The notes under the pieces: generated by a model
Seen by the model: only the letters and a program-made list of their open reading frames with translations
Databases searched by the model: none
Told to the model about the DNA's origin: nothing
Assembly (NCBI GenBank): GCA_036346395.1
Contig: CM070615.1
Span: 26,097,282-26,161,281, forward strand
Direction of reading: 5' to 3'
Length of the DNA stretch: 64,000 nt
Origin: Hsuehochloa calcarea
Lineage: Eukaryota > Streptophyta > Magnoliopsida > Poales > Poaceae
Part shown: positions 22,521-34,444 of the stretch, in pieces
Position numbering within the stretch: the stretch's first letter is position 1
Layout of the letters: each line of letters starts with the position of its first letter
Translations under genes and position numbers: made by a program

Positions 22521-25500
22521 TAAGTTCCTAGTAAATTCGATACCGCATCGATTACATTTGATTACGGAGCTTCGCATTCGTTTGTTTACGGAATTTTTGC
22601 AACTAAGAACAAATTGGAAGTTATGCATCTTAAGCATACTCTGTTAGTCCGATCGCTGGAGCGAGCTAAGTTCTAAAGTTGGATGTTTAGGAGCTAGGCT
22701 ACTCATAGGTGGAGTTGAGTTTCTAGCCAACCTAATAGTTCTAGACACTCGGACCATAGATGTCATCCTTGGTATGGATTGGTTATCCAAACATAAGCGA
22801 TGCTAGATTGTGGCGAAGAGCGTGACAATTGAGGATACCACGGGAAAGAAAGTAGAATTTCTAGCCACCTCGATGCGTGATGGACATTTGGTAGTCAACG
22901 ATCGAAGGCGGTTTCTTTGGAAGATGTACGTAGTAAAAGATTATCGGGCGTATTTCGGAAGAATTACGGGAATGCCACCGGACCGTGACATTGAGTTTGT
23001 CATCGATTTAGTGCAGAACAAGCACCAATTTCCAAGAGACCCTATCGGATGCGGTCGATGAACTTGTGGAAATGAAGAAGCGGATAGAAGAACTCTTTGG
23101 AGAAAGGTTTTGTAAGACCTAGTTCGTCGCCATGGGGAGCACCAGTTTTGTTCGTCATGAAGAAAGATGGAAGTATGAGAATGTGTATCGATTATCATTC
23201 TCTCAACGAAGTCACCATCAAGAATAAGTACCCATTGCCCAGAATAGATGATTTGTTCGACCAGATGAAAGGAGCCGGAGTATTCTCTAAGATCGATCTG
23301 CGATCGAGTTATCATCGATTGAAGATTTGTCCTAAGGATGTACCAAAGACCGCTTTCTCAACCGGTATGGACATTATGAGTTTTTAGTCATGTCTTTTGG
23401 ATTGACTAATGCCCCTGCCTATTTCATGAACATGATGAACAAAGTATTCATGGAATATTTGGATAAGTTCGTGGTAGTATTCATTGATGATATTTTGGTA
23501 TACTCAAAGTCAGAAGAAGAACATACAGGACATTTGAGATTAATCCTAGAGAAGCTCGAGAGGACATGTTTGTATGCCAAGTTCAGCAAGTGTGACTTTT
23601 GGAAGAAGAAAGTTGATTTTCTCGGTCATGTGATGGCGGTAGAAGGAGTAGCGATTGACCGGAAGGTTAAAGCGTAATGAATTGGGAGCACCCAAGGCGG
23701 TTACTCAAATTCGTAGTTTCTTGGGAATGGCGAGGATACTATCGTCGTTTCATTGAAGGATTCTCAACGATTGCTAAGCCTCTTACGCAATTATTGAAGA
23801 AAGAGAAGAAGTACATTTGGACTGACTTGTGAAGAGAGTTTTCAAGAATTGAAGAAGCGTTTGACTTCATTGGTGCTAGTTTTTGGGATATTAGTAAGGA
23901 TTTTGATATCTCTTGTGATGCTTCGCATCAAGGATTAGGATGTGTCCTTATGCAAGAAGGAAGAGGCGTCGCTTATGCGTCAAGGCAATTAAGGCCTCAT
24001 GAAGAGAATTATCCTACCCATGATTTGGAATTAGCTGCAGTAGTGCATGCCTTGAAGATTTGGCGTCATTATCTCATCGATGTCATTTGTGAAGTCTATG
24101 AGATCATAAGAGCACGAAGTACATATTCACTCGATCGATTTGAACATGAGACAGAGAAGATGGTGGAATTAATAAAGGATTATAATCTTGGAATCCATTA
24201 CCATCTGGTAAGGCCAATGTAGTTGCGGATGCTTTGAGTCGTAAGAGCTCTTGCAATGCTCTGGAAGCAAAGAGTTGTGTTGAGAACTTGGAAGGAATTC
24301 CGAAGCTACTGACTAGAAGTTGTTAGGAAGGATTTGTGGCCAATTTGGAAGTGCAGTCTACTCGGAGAAGCAGTTCGTGAAGCTCAACCTAAGGATTACG
24401 AGTTTCTTGATCTCAAGAAGAAGATGTCGAAGGAAAATTTAAAGACTTCACCATAGATGATCGGGATATCTTGTGGATCAATGGGCGTATCGTGTACCGG
24501 ATATGCATGGATTAAGACGGTGATTACGAAGGAAGCCCATGACTCAAAGTATTCAATTCACCACGAAGCACTAAGATGTATCGGGATGTTAAGAATAAGT
24601 TTTGGTGGCCAAACTTAAAGCGAGGCGTCGCGAGTTCGTTGCCTTATGCGACGTATGTCGAAAGTAAAGCGAGCATCGAGACCAGCAGGTTTGCTACAAC
24701 CGCTGAAGATACCAGAATGGAAGTGGGAAGAGATCGGAATGGATTTCATTACCGGTTTACCCAAGACTCAATCAGGTTATGATTCGATTTGGGTAATAGT
24801 GGATCGTTTGACTAAGGTTGCCCATTTCTTGCCATCAAAACCACTTACTCGAGAGACCGCTTGGCGAATTGTATATGTCAAAAATCGTCGATGCGCACGG
24901 TGTGCCTAAGAAGATAGTGTCGGATCGAGGATCTCAATTCACCTCTCGTTTTGGCGAGTCTACATGAAGCCACAGGAACTCATCGAATTTGATCGCTTAT
25001 CATCCACAGACGGATGGGCGGTGAAAGAGTCAACCGGATATTAGAAGATATGTTAAGAGCACGTGCCTTAGCTAATGCTACCAGTTGGGATAAGAGTTTA
25101 CCGTATGCGAATTCTCGTACAACAACGAGTTATCAAGCCGGTTTGCGAGATGTCACCATTTGAAGCTTTGTATGGTCGTGCTGCAGAACTCCATTGAATT
25201 GGTCGAAGCAATTGAGCGCGTAGTGTTGGGCGAGATATTATTCAAGAAGCCAGAAGAACAAGTTGCTATGATCGAGAGAGGTTAAAGATAGCCCATCCGA
25301 GGCAAAAGAGTTATGCCGATAATCGTCGTCGTGACCTCGACTTTGAACGAGAGGATTTTGTGTATCTGCGAGTTACTCCGCTCGAGAGGTGTTAAGAGAT
25401 TCCACACCAAAGGGAAGCTTGCTCCTAGATATGTGGGTCCATTCAAGGTTTTGGGCGCCGTGGAGAAGTTGCTTACAGTTGGAGTTACCACGATCGTTAG

Positions 25501-25790
25501 CGAGTGCATGATGTCTTTCATGTCTCTCGGTGAAGAAGTGCCTTCGTGTGCGGAAGAGCGGACCCGTTGAGTCAATTGAGCGAAGGAAGATCTCACATAC
25601 AAAGAGCGACTGTTAGGATTTTGGATGTCATGAGCGCCGCACTGAAGCAAGACCGTTCGTTTACGCAAAGTCGGTGGAGTAACCACTCGGAAGGAGAAGC
25701 AACGTGGGAGCGTGAAGAAGAGTTAAAAGCGAGTTCCCTAGCCTTTTCTCTAGCTAGCCAGGAATCTCGGGGCGAGATTCGTTTAAGGGG
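22521..25790 (+). pseudogene. pol remnant of element B (PR, RT, RNase H, integrase, chromodomain-like tail)
   Basis: Protease: FDYGASHSFVYG at about 22555-22590, where the family has D-S-G, and VILGMDWLSKH about 22765. RT: 22990-23680, with WGAPVLFV, MRMCIDY, SKIDLRS, SFGLTNAP and FIDDILVYSK (about 23480). RNase H: 23780-24220, with SCDASHQGLGCVLMQ, AYASRQL and THDLELAAVVHALKIWRHYL. Integrase: zinc-binding region degraded at 24500-24660, MDFITGLP (first Asp, about 24740), SDRGSQFTS (second Asp, about 24920), ERVNRILEDM (Glu, about 25030). The tail EGEATWEREEEL (about 25700) is chromodomain-like. Many 1-bp indels break the frame. Confidence 0.92.
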
Positions 25791-25793
25791 AGG
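25762..25793 (+). promoter_or_regulatory. Hairpin and polypurine tract of element B
   Basis: GAATCTCG-GGG-CGAGATTC (25762-25780) is an 8-bp inverted repeat directly before the polypurine tract AAGGGGAGG (25785-25793), which primes plus-strand cDNA. The 3' LTR starts two bases later. Confidence 0.85.
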
Positions 25794-25795
25794 TT

Positions 25796-28700
25796 TGTAA
25801 CATCCCAAATTTGAGCTTTAAAAATCTTTTAAATATTGGTAGCAAGAGAATTTCCCATTTGGATTATTTGAATATTAATTTAAAAGCTTAAATTGGACTT
25901 TAAGGACAAATTGATTTAATGAGCTTAATCTCAACATCAACAATTGTCAAAACTATTTTATTTAGATTCTATATGCTTGGTTATATTTTATAGAATTTTG
26001 GAATTTTCCAAAGTCATTTGCTATTTTCTAATTGCTATTTGCATTTTCTGGATTTATTTAAAAGAAAAATCTATTTTAAATCCTTGAAGCGATCTTGGGC
26101 GAAGCTCGGCACTATTCGACCCGCTCAATCCCGGTAGTTGGATCAACATCGCCATTTGCCGCTTCGCCGCGTTTTCGCCCGCCTTGCCCGTTGGATTGTC
26201 GCCGCGTGGCCGCGATTGATCTCGCTCGTTCGCTCGCCGAGCTCGCTCTGCGCCGTTGGATCGCCATCGCGCTTCGCTCTCACCGCGCTCATTGCCGCCG
26301 CCAGTGGGACCGCGACCGAAGTCGTCGTCTCGCTTGTCTTCTTCTCCGCGGCCGTGCGCGTCGCCATTTTCGGACCTCGAGCTTCGTCCGACAATTGCGC
26401 AAGCGGCCACGATTTTGTGCACGAACAACGCCTTCGAAGCCTTATCTCTCCGCACCCGTTCGGTTATTTTAAACTTCCAAATCGGATTCAATCTCCGAGA
26501 ATCGAGGATTTCAAAATCCGGCCGTTTGGACCCGATTTGGGGATTTCCAAATCCGCGTTCCCGAGCCTATAAATACCCTCCTAGCACCGCTGGACCTCCG
26601 CAACCCTAAGCCGCCACTCGTCGCCCGATCGCCTAGCGCCGCCGCATTTCGAGTTTTAGGGTTTTCGCCGAGCTTCTTCTCCGGTGGATTGCGCGCCGTC
26701 GTCGTCGCCCTTGCTCCACCGGCGCACCATTGTGATCGGCAAGTCTCGAGCTACCTCGTGCGCTCCTCGTCGCCGAGCATCGCCGGGCGCCGTCCGACAA
26801 AACCGAGCTCTCTCGCGCGCTTCTTCCCGCCGGCCATCTCCGTCAAACCAGTGCTCAAACCGGTGCCCATGTGTGCGCATTAACCTCCTCTATCGTTGGT
26901 ACCACTCACCGCCGCGAAGAGCCGCCGTTCGCCGTTGCCATTGGTTCCCGCGCGCCTCGCCCCGCGTAGCAGCGTCGGCGCCGCCATCGCCGCCGCGTCG
27001 GCTTTGTGCTGCGTGTCGCCCTCGTGTCGCCGTGTCGGCGCCGACACGCGCGCCGCGTGGCTCGATCCACCGGCTCTCGGATCCGTGGCTCGGTGAGCTT
27101 AGTCCGCGTGGCCGAGCCACTAACGATGGGACCCACTGTCGATTTCTTTTAAATATAATTCTTTTTCCGGAAATTCTCGGCTGACGCAAGCATTGCGCAA
27201 TAATTCGATTTTCCTTTGTAAAAATAATTCGGGAAATTCAAGAAAATCCAAATTAGGGTTTATTTGATTTTCAAATCTTCCAAAGCCCATATCTTTTGCA
27301 TCCAAGTCCAATTGAGCCCATTCAAATTTGTAAATTCATATAAAATTAAGATCTATTTAATGGTGAATTTTATTTGATTTTGGAGTTTGTTTTGCCTCTG
27401 TTATTTATTGGTTTTATTTCTTTTGTCTCGTTTCGAGTAGTAGCGTCGATACTTGGGAATTTTGCAAAGAAGGAGCACCTCAAGACCAAGACCAATATCT
27501 AGATCTATTCCAAGGCAAGTTATACCTTTGATCATTTTGAACCTAGTTTTCAAAATACTTTGTTTCAATGTATTGCATTCTATTTCAAGTATTTATTTAA
27601 ATGCTTTTGGGTGTAGTTATTAATCCAAATTGTTATGCCACCTTGTCTATTGTATGCCATGATCTTTTGTCACCCTAGGTTGATTAATTATTAGTTGGTA
27701 TTATTGTAGCACCAACGTGGGTTGGTTAGATACGATTAGGCGCTTAGCCATGCCACAGTCATCATTTCATGTGAGAGTTGCAATTATAAATTTGACTAAG
27801 TGATTATAGAAGCGTGTGATGAATCTGTGTGTCTTGTGTCTTTGTTACTCGTTGATGGCATGTGTTGCACTTAACCAACAGGTGGTAAAAGATTTAGACC
27901 GAGGCAAGTGGTGGATCTGTGTGAATGGTGGAGTGTGTGCTTATTAAACTTTGTGATTTGGGTTAAAGCTGGAAGTCTTGCCTTAGTCAATTAAGGACTT
28001 AACTTTGTGCGCCATTGGCTGGGCCTCACTGCGACCACATGCCTAGTATGGGTGGGCACGACTTAGTAAGTTATGGAGTCTTGACATTGACAACTCAGGT
28101 TGTATTTAAGGTGTGCGATGAAATTTGGAGGTGTGATATGTCACATCGCGGAGACGGTTCATTGCATCCACGTCCAATGGTGTGTGTCGTTCCAAGGGTC
28201 GTGTGTACAAATTGACGGTAGTAAAGCACACCAGAGTGTCATTGTTTGAGATGAAGTCTCACGAAAGGTTTTGTTGTGATCAACTCGATCCAGGTTGATT
28301 TCATCGTGTGGGTAAAGTGTACAACCTCTGCAGAGTGTTTAAACCAATCTATTCGAATAGCCGCGTCCTCGGTTATGGACATGCTCGGAATTTCACACGA
28401 GGGTAGATTTTCATAAAACAAATGGGAAGGGTCAGCTGTGTGAGATAACTTGTTCAGTTGTGTGAAAGAACTTGATTTAGACTGTGTGTCCTTTGTGAAA
28501 TCAATTGTTAACTTATTATTGTCTATTTGTTTTGAATTACGCTTTCAATCTATTATTTGTATTCAATTGCAAATGTTGCATTTCTGCAAAATAACCACGA
28601 AGCCACTCCTTTGGAATAAGCCATCATGTATAAATGCATTACGTGGTATGACTTGCGAGTACGGTGTGTACTCACTCTTGCTAAACAAATCAATGAAGTG

Positions 28701-29035
28701 GAGGAGTCGTGCTTTGCTTTTGAAGAGGAATTTACGAAGGTTGAGCGTTAGGGTCTTGATCGATCGGTTGCTCGTGGTAAATTGATGGGATCCACCGGAG
28801 TTTATTTCGTTTCCGCTGCAGTTTATTTCTTTATTGTCAACCTTGCATGGCTTAATAAATGTAACACTCGACCATAAGGTCCCAACAGTTATTTGTTATT
28901 TAAAGTACTCGTTTATTCTTATATTCGTTGTATGGATGTGATATTTCATCAATGTTGACACTGTGTGCACTAGCGTGATCCTAGACTAGTGCAGAATACA
29001 CAGAGGGTCCAGATTTGCATATTTGGGTCCCGACA
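25796..29035 (+). repeat. 3' LTR of element B (3,240 bp)
   Basis: It begins TGTAACATCCC, ends TCCCGACA, and is a close copy of the 5' LTR. TATA box at 26568-26575; CCGTTGGA at 26188 and 26253; TTTGATCAT block at 27527-27543; CTATTCGAATAG at 28349-28360; hairpin GAGTAC-GGTGT-GTACTC at 28657-28673. Differences from the 5' LTR include many 1-4 bp indels, densest in the GC-rich leader. Confidence 0.95.
28657..28673. promoter_or_regulatory. Conserved LTR hairpin (3' LTR B)
   Basis: GAGTAC-GGTGT-GTACTC, a perfect 6-bp stem, 362 bp from the LTR 3' end, followed by ACTCTTGC. Confidence 0.7.
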
Positions 29036-29853
29036 ACCTAGTTGGGTGAAAACCATGAATCTGCCATTAACTTATTCATATTTTGAAAAACAACTAGACA
29101 GTTCATTCTCTACAGGCAGTCAGGATAGCGTGGAAAGAGTATATCATAAATTTTGAACCGTAGATCAGAATCTGGTTATCTTGGTGACTATAGAAAGCTA
29201 AGAACATAATATACATAACTCTAGGAGACCAAAACCTCCAGTTCGGCCTATAAGCAACCGACAACGGCCGCGCAACCTACTTGACATAATCTGAAATTCT
29301 ACAGTAGCAATTCGATTCAATCCTACTAATCAAATCTGCATTCAAACAGTACCAAACAGCGAAATAGACTCTTCGTTACCCTTGAAGACTCGCAGGGAGA
29401 TGGTGATCAACCTCTCGAAGAACCCCCCCCCCCTTCCTTCTTCTTTGTGGCCGACCACCAAAGCAGCAACCGCAAGGGGGAGGCCGACTGGAGAGAGAAC
29501 AGGGAGGGGACGGCTTGGTGGTCTTGGAGAGCGACGCCGGGGATCAGAAGGGCCGTGCCAGGGTAGGAGATGGTGCCAAGGAGCAGGGGGTTGTGTCGGA
29601 TTGGGGGGGGAAGGTGGCAGCTGCTGGGGAAAAAGAGAGGGAGAGGGGGAAGGAGGGGGTGGATGGCCGGTTATGGTTAGGGAGGGGATTGGGGGCGCAT
29701 GGGTTTGGGCCGGGTGCGCCTCCCCCTCCTTGGCCCACTCTTGGCCGGCCAGGGCCGGAGGTCCAGGGTCCAAAATTTCCCAAAAATCTTGAATTTTTAA
29801 CTAGCTCTATCTCCCGAATAAAATCCTCTGTAAACGATATTCGGAATATTACA
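29036..29853 (-). repeat. Solo LTR of family A, right half
   Basis: Continuation of 15484-16853 after the element B insertion. It holds the LTR 5' portion (minus-strand start TGTAATATTCCG at 29853), including a G-rich leader (29400-29760). Frames at 29342-29988 on both strands are artefacts of this low-complexity sequence. Confidence 0.85.
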
Positions 29854-29858
29854 ACTGT

Positions 29859-30632
29859 CACATCCCTATTTTTAATAAATGGAATTATTATGCATCTCAT
29901 GAGCATACATGTCATTTCTGAAATAATTTCACAAAATATTGCATTTGAAAAACTTCAAATGAACATTCAACACACAACTCAAATATGAAGCCCCAAAGAA
30001 AAATGAGATGAATGCTTTTTAAGTTCTCTGGGAAATAATTTATTCAAATACTATAATAATTATCAAGAAAAAATATATTTTTCCTAAATTTATAGAACTT
30101 AATTCACTCTTGTAAAAATTCAAATCCTCTTCTAAATAGCCATGAGGTTTGTGAATTTAAATTAAGCAAAAAAATAATGAACAGTGAGGTTTAAAAATTT
30201 ATATGGGTAATAGATCATCCCAAAACCCCTCTGATTAATTTTAGAAATTTAGAAATTTTTTTGCTATTTTTAGTAGCTCAGTCAAATGTGAACCAAATGA
30301 AATCAAAACCAGTCATCCCTAGTACTGTTCCTCGGGCTTAGACCAGACCCTGACTCGAGTCCAACCTGGGCGAACTGACTCGGTTGAACCGCCTAGCTAC
30401 ACCGCACCGCACCGGACTGGGGCTCACACCGCTCCCGTGTCACAGCCACGCCAGGCCCGCACGTTAGAACCATCGTCCACCTCCCACTAGCGCATGCAGA
30501 AGAAAACAGACACGCGGCCAAGCACACTCTGCCCTGCGCAACTTCACACCGTGGATCCACCGTCTCCATCCACCACTCCTGGAGCTCCCCTGCTTGACGC
30601 CGCCTCTGCTCCGTCACTTTCCTGGGGATAAT
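29859..30632 (+). repeat. Probable 5' part of an unassigned LTR
   Basis: TGTCACATCCC (from 29856, overlapping the target duplication) begins an AT-rich stretch that passes into a GC-rich stretch (30330-30600), the same order as in LTRs B and F. No TATA box or 3' end is recognised. It is followed directly by a pol C-terminal fragment. Confidence 0.35.
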
Positions 30633-30860
30633 GCCCCCTCGGCACCCTCTAATGAGGACATCACTAACCTTGCCACCTATGACCTGCCAGGTAGTACACC
30701 ATCATTGACTACACCACCATCTGAAGCCTTAAAAGCATATCAAGGACCAATTACAAGAAGACACGCTAAACAAATACTTGATCAGGTGAACGCTAACTTA
30801 AGCCTTATTTCAGATCTCAATAACTTAGTAGTGCTTCCAATGTCCTATTTTTTTTATTGA
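30633..30860 (+). pseudogene. C-terminal end of a gypsy polyprotein
   Basis: The frame contains the track GPITRRHAKQILDQVNANL and a stop at about 30858. Plant gypsy polyproteins often end in a G-P-[IL]-T-R-x-x-A-K-x motif. It is followed by 3' untranslated sequence and then an LTR. Only about 75 residues remain; the upstream pol is absent. Confidence 0.6.
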
Positions 30861-30879
30861 ACTCGGGTACATTGGAGAG

Positions 30880-31573
30880 GAACAAGGAGGTCCACAGAAC
30901 CAACGAGTTTTGCATGAAGTTTCTGCATGAATGATAATGATTCCAACCACCATACACAAGACCAATGGATAGCTTGTCAAGTCTATTTTCCTACGCTTCA
31001 AACCGTGCATCATTTGGAGTTGTGTAACAAAAGTTATGGTCATTTTCATAATAGCCGCACAAGTTGATAAATGTTGTGCGAGGACTGAAGAATTAGGCTC
31101 GAGTTCCACCCAAGAAAACCTTTGAGCTGCTCAAGAAAACTGATGAACTTCTATTTGCTTTCACACCTAAACTAAGAAGGCTATTCCTAGTATAAATATT
31201 CATGTACTCGAAGTATTGATGAGTTTTGAAAATCTATGAAAGATAGTACTTTGCAGCAAGACCACTGTTGTTCTTACTCCTATGTTCTTGTGAGTTCTCT
31301 TGGATTCGCGAGAAGAATCCCCCTGGGGTCCCCCTAGTTCGTGCTCTTTGGTTCCGGCCGTTTTGTGTGGACTAATCCCAGTTTGTGGTTCTGCGATTGT
31401 TCGGATAGCGGGTCGGAGTTCTTGTAGCTTCGGATCGTCTTCCCCATTGCACGGGTCATAACCAACCTAGGCAGGTATAAAGCTAGTTATCCCCACTGAT
31501 CTTCTGCAATTTATCCTCAATATCTTACCTATGCCGTGAAGATCTGGCCACCCATATAAACCTGTACTCATCA
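30880..31573 (+). repeat. LTR ending at a tRNA-iMet primer site (5' limit uncertain)
   Basis: The 3' end is set by the PBS at 31576 and the terminal CTCATCA. The region 31180-31560 (AATATTCATG..., then TTCGCGAG and GGTCATAACC) is U5-like. The 5' end could not be placed. It lies between a pol end and a gag start, so it is either a shared LTR of tandem elements or the product of unequal recombination. Confidence 0.55.
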
Positions 31574-31575
31574 AG

Positions 31576-31587
31576 TGGTATCAGAGC
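31576..31587 (+). promoter_or_regulatory. Primer-binding site (tRNA-iMet)
   Basis: TGGTATCAGAGC, a perfect 12-nt match, two bases after an LTR end. Confidence 0.88.
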
Positions 31588-32189
31588 TTTCGTTGACACG
31601 GTAGGTTTCGCCATCCACATATTAGCCCCTCGTTCCTTCGGGTGTTCTTGTGTTCTTGTTATTTTGTTTCCTTCCTAGAGTCCACAATTCACCCATAAAA
31701 ATACCTAGAGCCCTTGCTTAGTACTGCTAATCTTGTGTTGCTCGTGCTCATCTAATTGCTGGTTACAAACACCGTATTTTTTTCTTTGTGCACCCCCTTA
31801 GAATCAAGTGGCTATCCTGTTTTTTTAAAAGGAGAAAAACAGAGAAAAAGAAAAAGGATTTACGAAAAAAAGTAGTAGAAAAGGGTTGTGTTGCAAGTTT
31901 CAAATTCATTAATTTGAATTGTAGTGCTTTGGACCAGCAACATTTTGGTTGGTTTACATCACTTGATTTCAGTACCATAGCCCTCTTTGAGTAGCCCACC
32001 AAGCTCCACTCAAAACTGAGGCTAGTTCTTGTGACTCCTGCTGTTCAATCGTTGAATCACTTTCGGATAAACTACCACATTGCACAATCGCGGTTCAACG
32101 AGAACGCATAAGTGCATTGGTGAGTAGAAGGTGAGATTGTGTGATTCCACAAATTTTACCTATACCACTATATATTGGTTCTAACTAAC

Positions 32190-32452
32190 ATGGCAGGATC
32201 TCAGTCAAGTGTGTGTGGAGAAAATCATGAAGAAGTCGATGCCCCTATAACACGTGCTGAAGTGCAGCAAATGCAGAATAATGTTCTTCAGGCTATGGAG
32301 AGGATGTTCAATGAACATCATACAGCAGTTGGTGGTATGGTTCAACATCCACCAAATCTTGTTGACCCACTGGCTGAGGTCGGTGATGAAAATTCGGTGG
32401 GTGCTCAAGACGATCGAGAACTCAATAATGTCCACAGAAACAAGACAGAATC
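32190..32452 (+). pseudogene. gag N-terminal fragment
   Basis: An ATG at 32190 (MAGSQSS) opens a frame of about 88 codons with a predicted helical, Gln/Met/Glu-rich stretch (EVQQMQNNVLQAMERMFNEH). It sits about 600 bp after the PBS, the usual place for a gypsy gag start. The sequence changes to LTR E at 32453 (TGTAATAATATTGC), so the gene is interrupted. The lineage is not certain. Confidence 0.5.
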
Positions 32453-34444
32453 TGTAATAATATTGCAATGTGATTTTCGTGACTGGAACGGCTTTGAATG
32501 AAAAATCTCATCACTACAAAGTTGTAGATCGCTTTCCATAGTCCAATTTAGAGTCCTCATTGACCTAATTTAGAGTTCTGAGGTTTAACATATGGGGCCC
32601 GCAAGGCAGGCTGCACAAAGAACCATGGTCAGCATCTGAGTCAACTTCCAAGGTAAATTTCGTAATGAAGACGGTATTTTCAGAAAAACTCCACAAAAAA
32701 GAAGTTGAAGTACTATGAGTTAGCTAAATGTAAAGATAAGAATCACTCCATTCTGAGTTCAAGAGAGGAAGTTACGACCTCTGAAGCATTCACTGTACAG
32801 GAAAAAAAATTGAGAACCTGGGCTTCGGGCCTTTAGCCCAGGAGGCCCATGTGGGGCCGGCCACCAATAAAAGGAGGGGAAACCCTAGCCCGCTACTGTA
32901 GCTACAGTAACACCAACACTACAGTACCTGCTACAATAGAGGGCATGCTACAATACCTCCACCTCCTGCTCCTCCTCCACTCACCAGCACCATCCTCCCT
33001 GCTGCCGGCCATTGGGAAGGAGGAGGAGAAGGAAGAGCGGAAGAGAGGAAGAGGAAGAGGTAGAAGAAGGGAGTTTTCACGAGGGCTTCAGCGAGGTCCA
33101 TCGGAGAATTCGTGGGTAAAAACATGTTCTCCATTCAATTTTGTAATTCTTTCACGTGTGAATTGTCATCGATAGTCAGATTATTATCCAGCTGATCTAG
33201 ATCGGTGTTCTGTAGTTAGGTTAGTTCATCAAATTGAGTTAGTTCCATGTAAATCCAACATTTAGGGTCTCCTAGAGTTATGTGGGGAATTGTGATGGCT
33301 TCTTGGAAAGTATTAATTCGTAATTTTTGGATGGATGATAATTTAGTTATGATTTTTGCAAGTCTGAGTGCCTATTCACTCTCTAAATTGGTAGCGGGCA
33401 TAATTCTATTAATTAGGGGTTGGTGATGGGCGAATTTGGTGGTTGATCTCCATCGATTATGTAGATTATTTTATGATGATTCCAGGAAGATAAAGTTCAT
33501 AAATTGTGGACAGTTAGAATGAAAATTATGAATTTTTGAAGTTAATGTTGTAGTCTGTCCTTCTGTTGTGGACAATAGAGAAAGATTAATATATTTGCTA
33601 CCTTTGTTGCACTTTGGGAAAAATTGTAATAGATATATTGAGGAATGTAGTTTTCTGTAGCTTCCAGAATGGCTTAAAACATTGAATTTGGGTGTACGAA
33701 TTAGGAGATGCGAAATTCTTAATTCGTTAATACCGAAGATGACTGAACGGTTTTCGGAGATAAAAACAAAGGCTTAGATGGAATAATTTGAATGTTCATT
33801 CACATGAGAAGTTGTAGGTATGCGGATGTAGATTCCAGAGAACCTGGGTTCATGACTTTTGGAGCTTTGAATCAAAATTTATGATTTTTTTTCCCTTCAT
33901 TGACTGTCAGTTTAGAACAGATTGGAATTTGGGATTTGTATCGATAAAGATTCGGGTTGCGAATAGAAGCGATTGATTCCTTTTTTTGCTCATTGCTTTG
34001 CTGTGCACCTTTGAATAGTATTCTTAGTGTACTTTACGATTACCAGGTGGTGGTGAGAACCGAGGATAGAGTCCTCCTGTCGTCGTCATCCGACTCGAGG
34101 TTGAGGCAAGTGCAAGCAGTGTTGAGTAAATCGTAAATGTTAAATTCTTGATTTTTTTTCATAATTTATTCGTGTGGGACTTTACTTATGATATTGCCGC
34201 TGAATATTTTTCTCTCATGATGGATTGAGAATTGTGAAGTTCATTTGTATCATGGCATCCACACTTGAACCTTGGACTACGTGGTAGCCAAGGATTTGTT
34301 TTTTTTAGGTCCCGGTCATGCATTGGAAGGGCATGAGATCCCCGTCATGCATTGGACGGGCATGGGTCCCCACATTCATGGAGTGTGGGCTTGAGGTCCC
34401 TGTGCCTGAGGGCACAGGCTTGGGTATGCATCGACGGATGCTCT
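32453..34444 (+). repeat. LTR of family E, left part
   Basis: It begins TGTAATAATATTGC, has a TATA-like AATAAAA (about 32868) with GGGAAACCCTAGCC downstream, and a GA-rich leader (33000-33080). It continues through AT-rich sequence with no coding potential and is split by the solo C LTR at 34445. The right part is 36774-37070. Confidence 0.6.

Larger units (their letters stand above)
16854..29035 (+). mobile_element. Complete Ty3/gypsy chromovirus, element B (12.2 kb)
   Basis: A full-length element: 5' LTR 16854-20112, PBS, gag, PR, RT, RNase H, integrase with C-terminal chromodomain-like tail, polypurine tract, and 3' LTR 25796-29035. The target duplication is AACCT (16849-16853) and ACCT (29036-29039), one A short on the right. 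The A LTR at about 59845 shows the uninterrupted sequence AATAACCTAGTTGG on its minus strand, which confirms the insertion point. Lineage is chromovirus, probably Tekay-like, judged from the RT and the tail motif ATWEREEEL. Every open reading frame is broken, so the copy is dead although structurally complete. Confidence 0.95.

Noticed and set aside
29342..29988. Frames on both strands over a G-rich block
   Set aside because: G-rich leader of the solo A LTR; overlapping frames on opposite strands, no domain.
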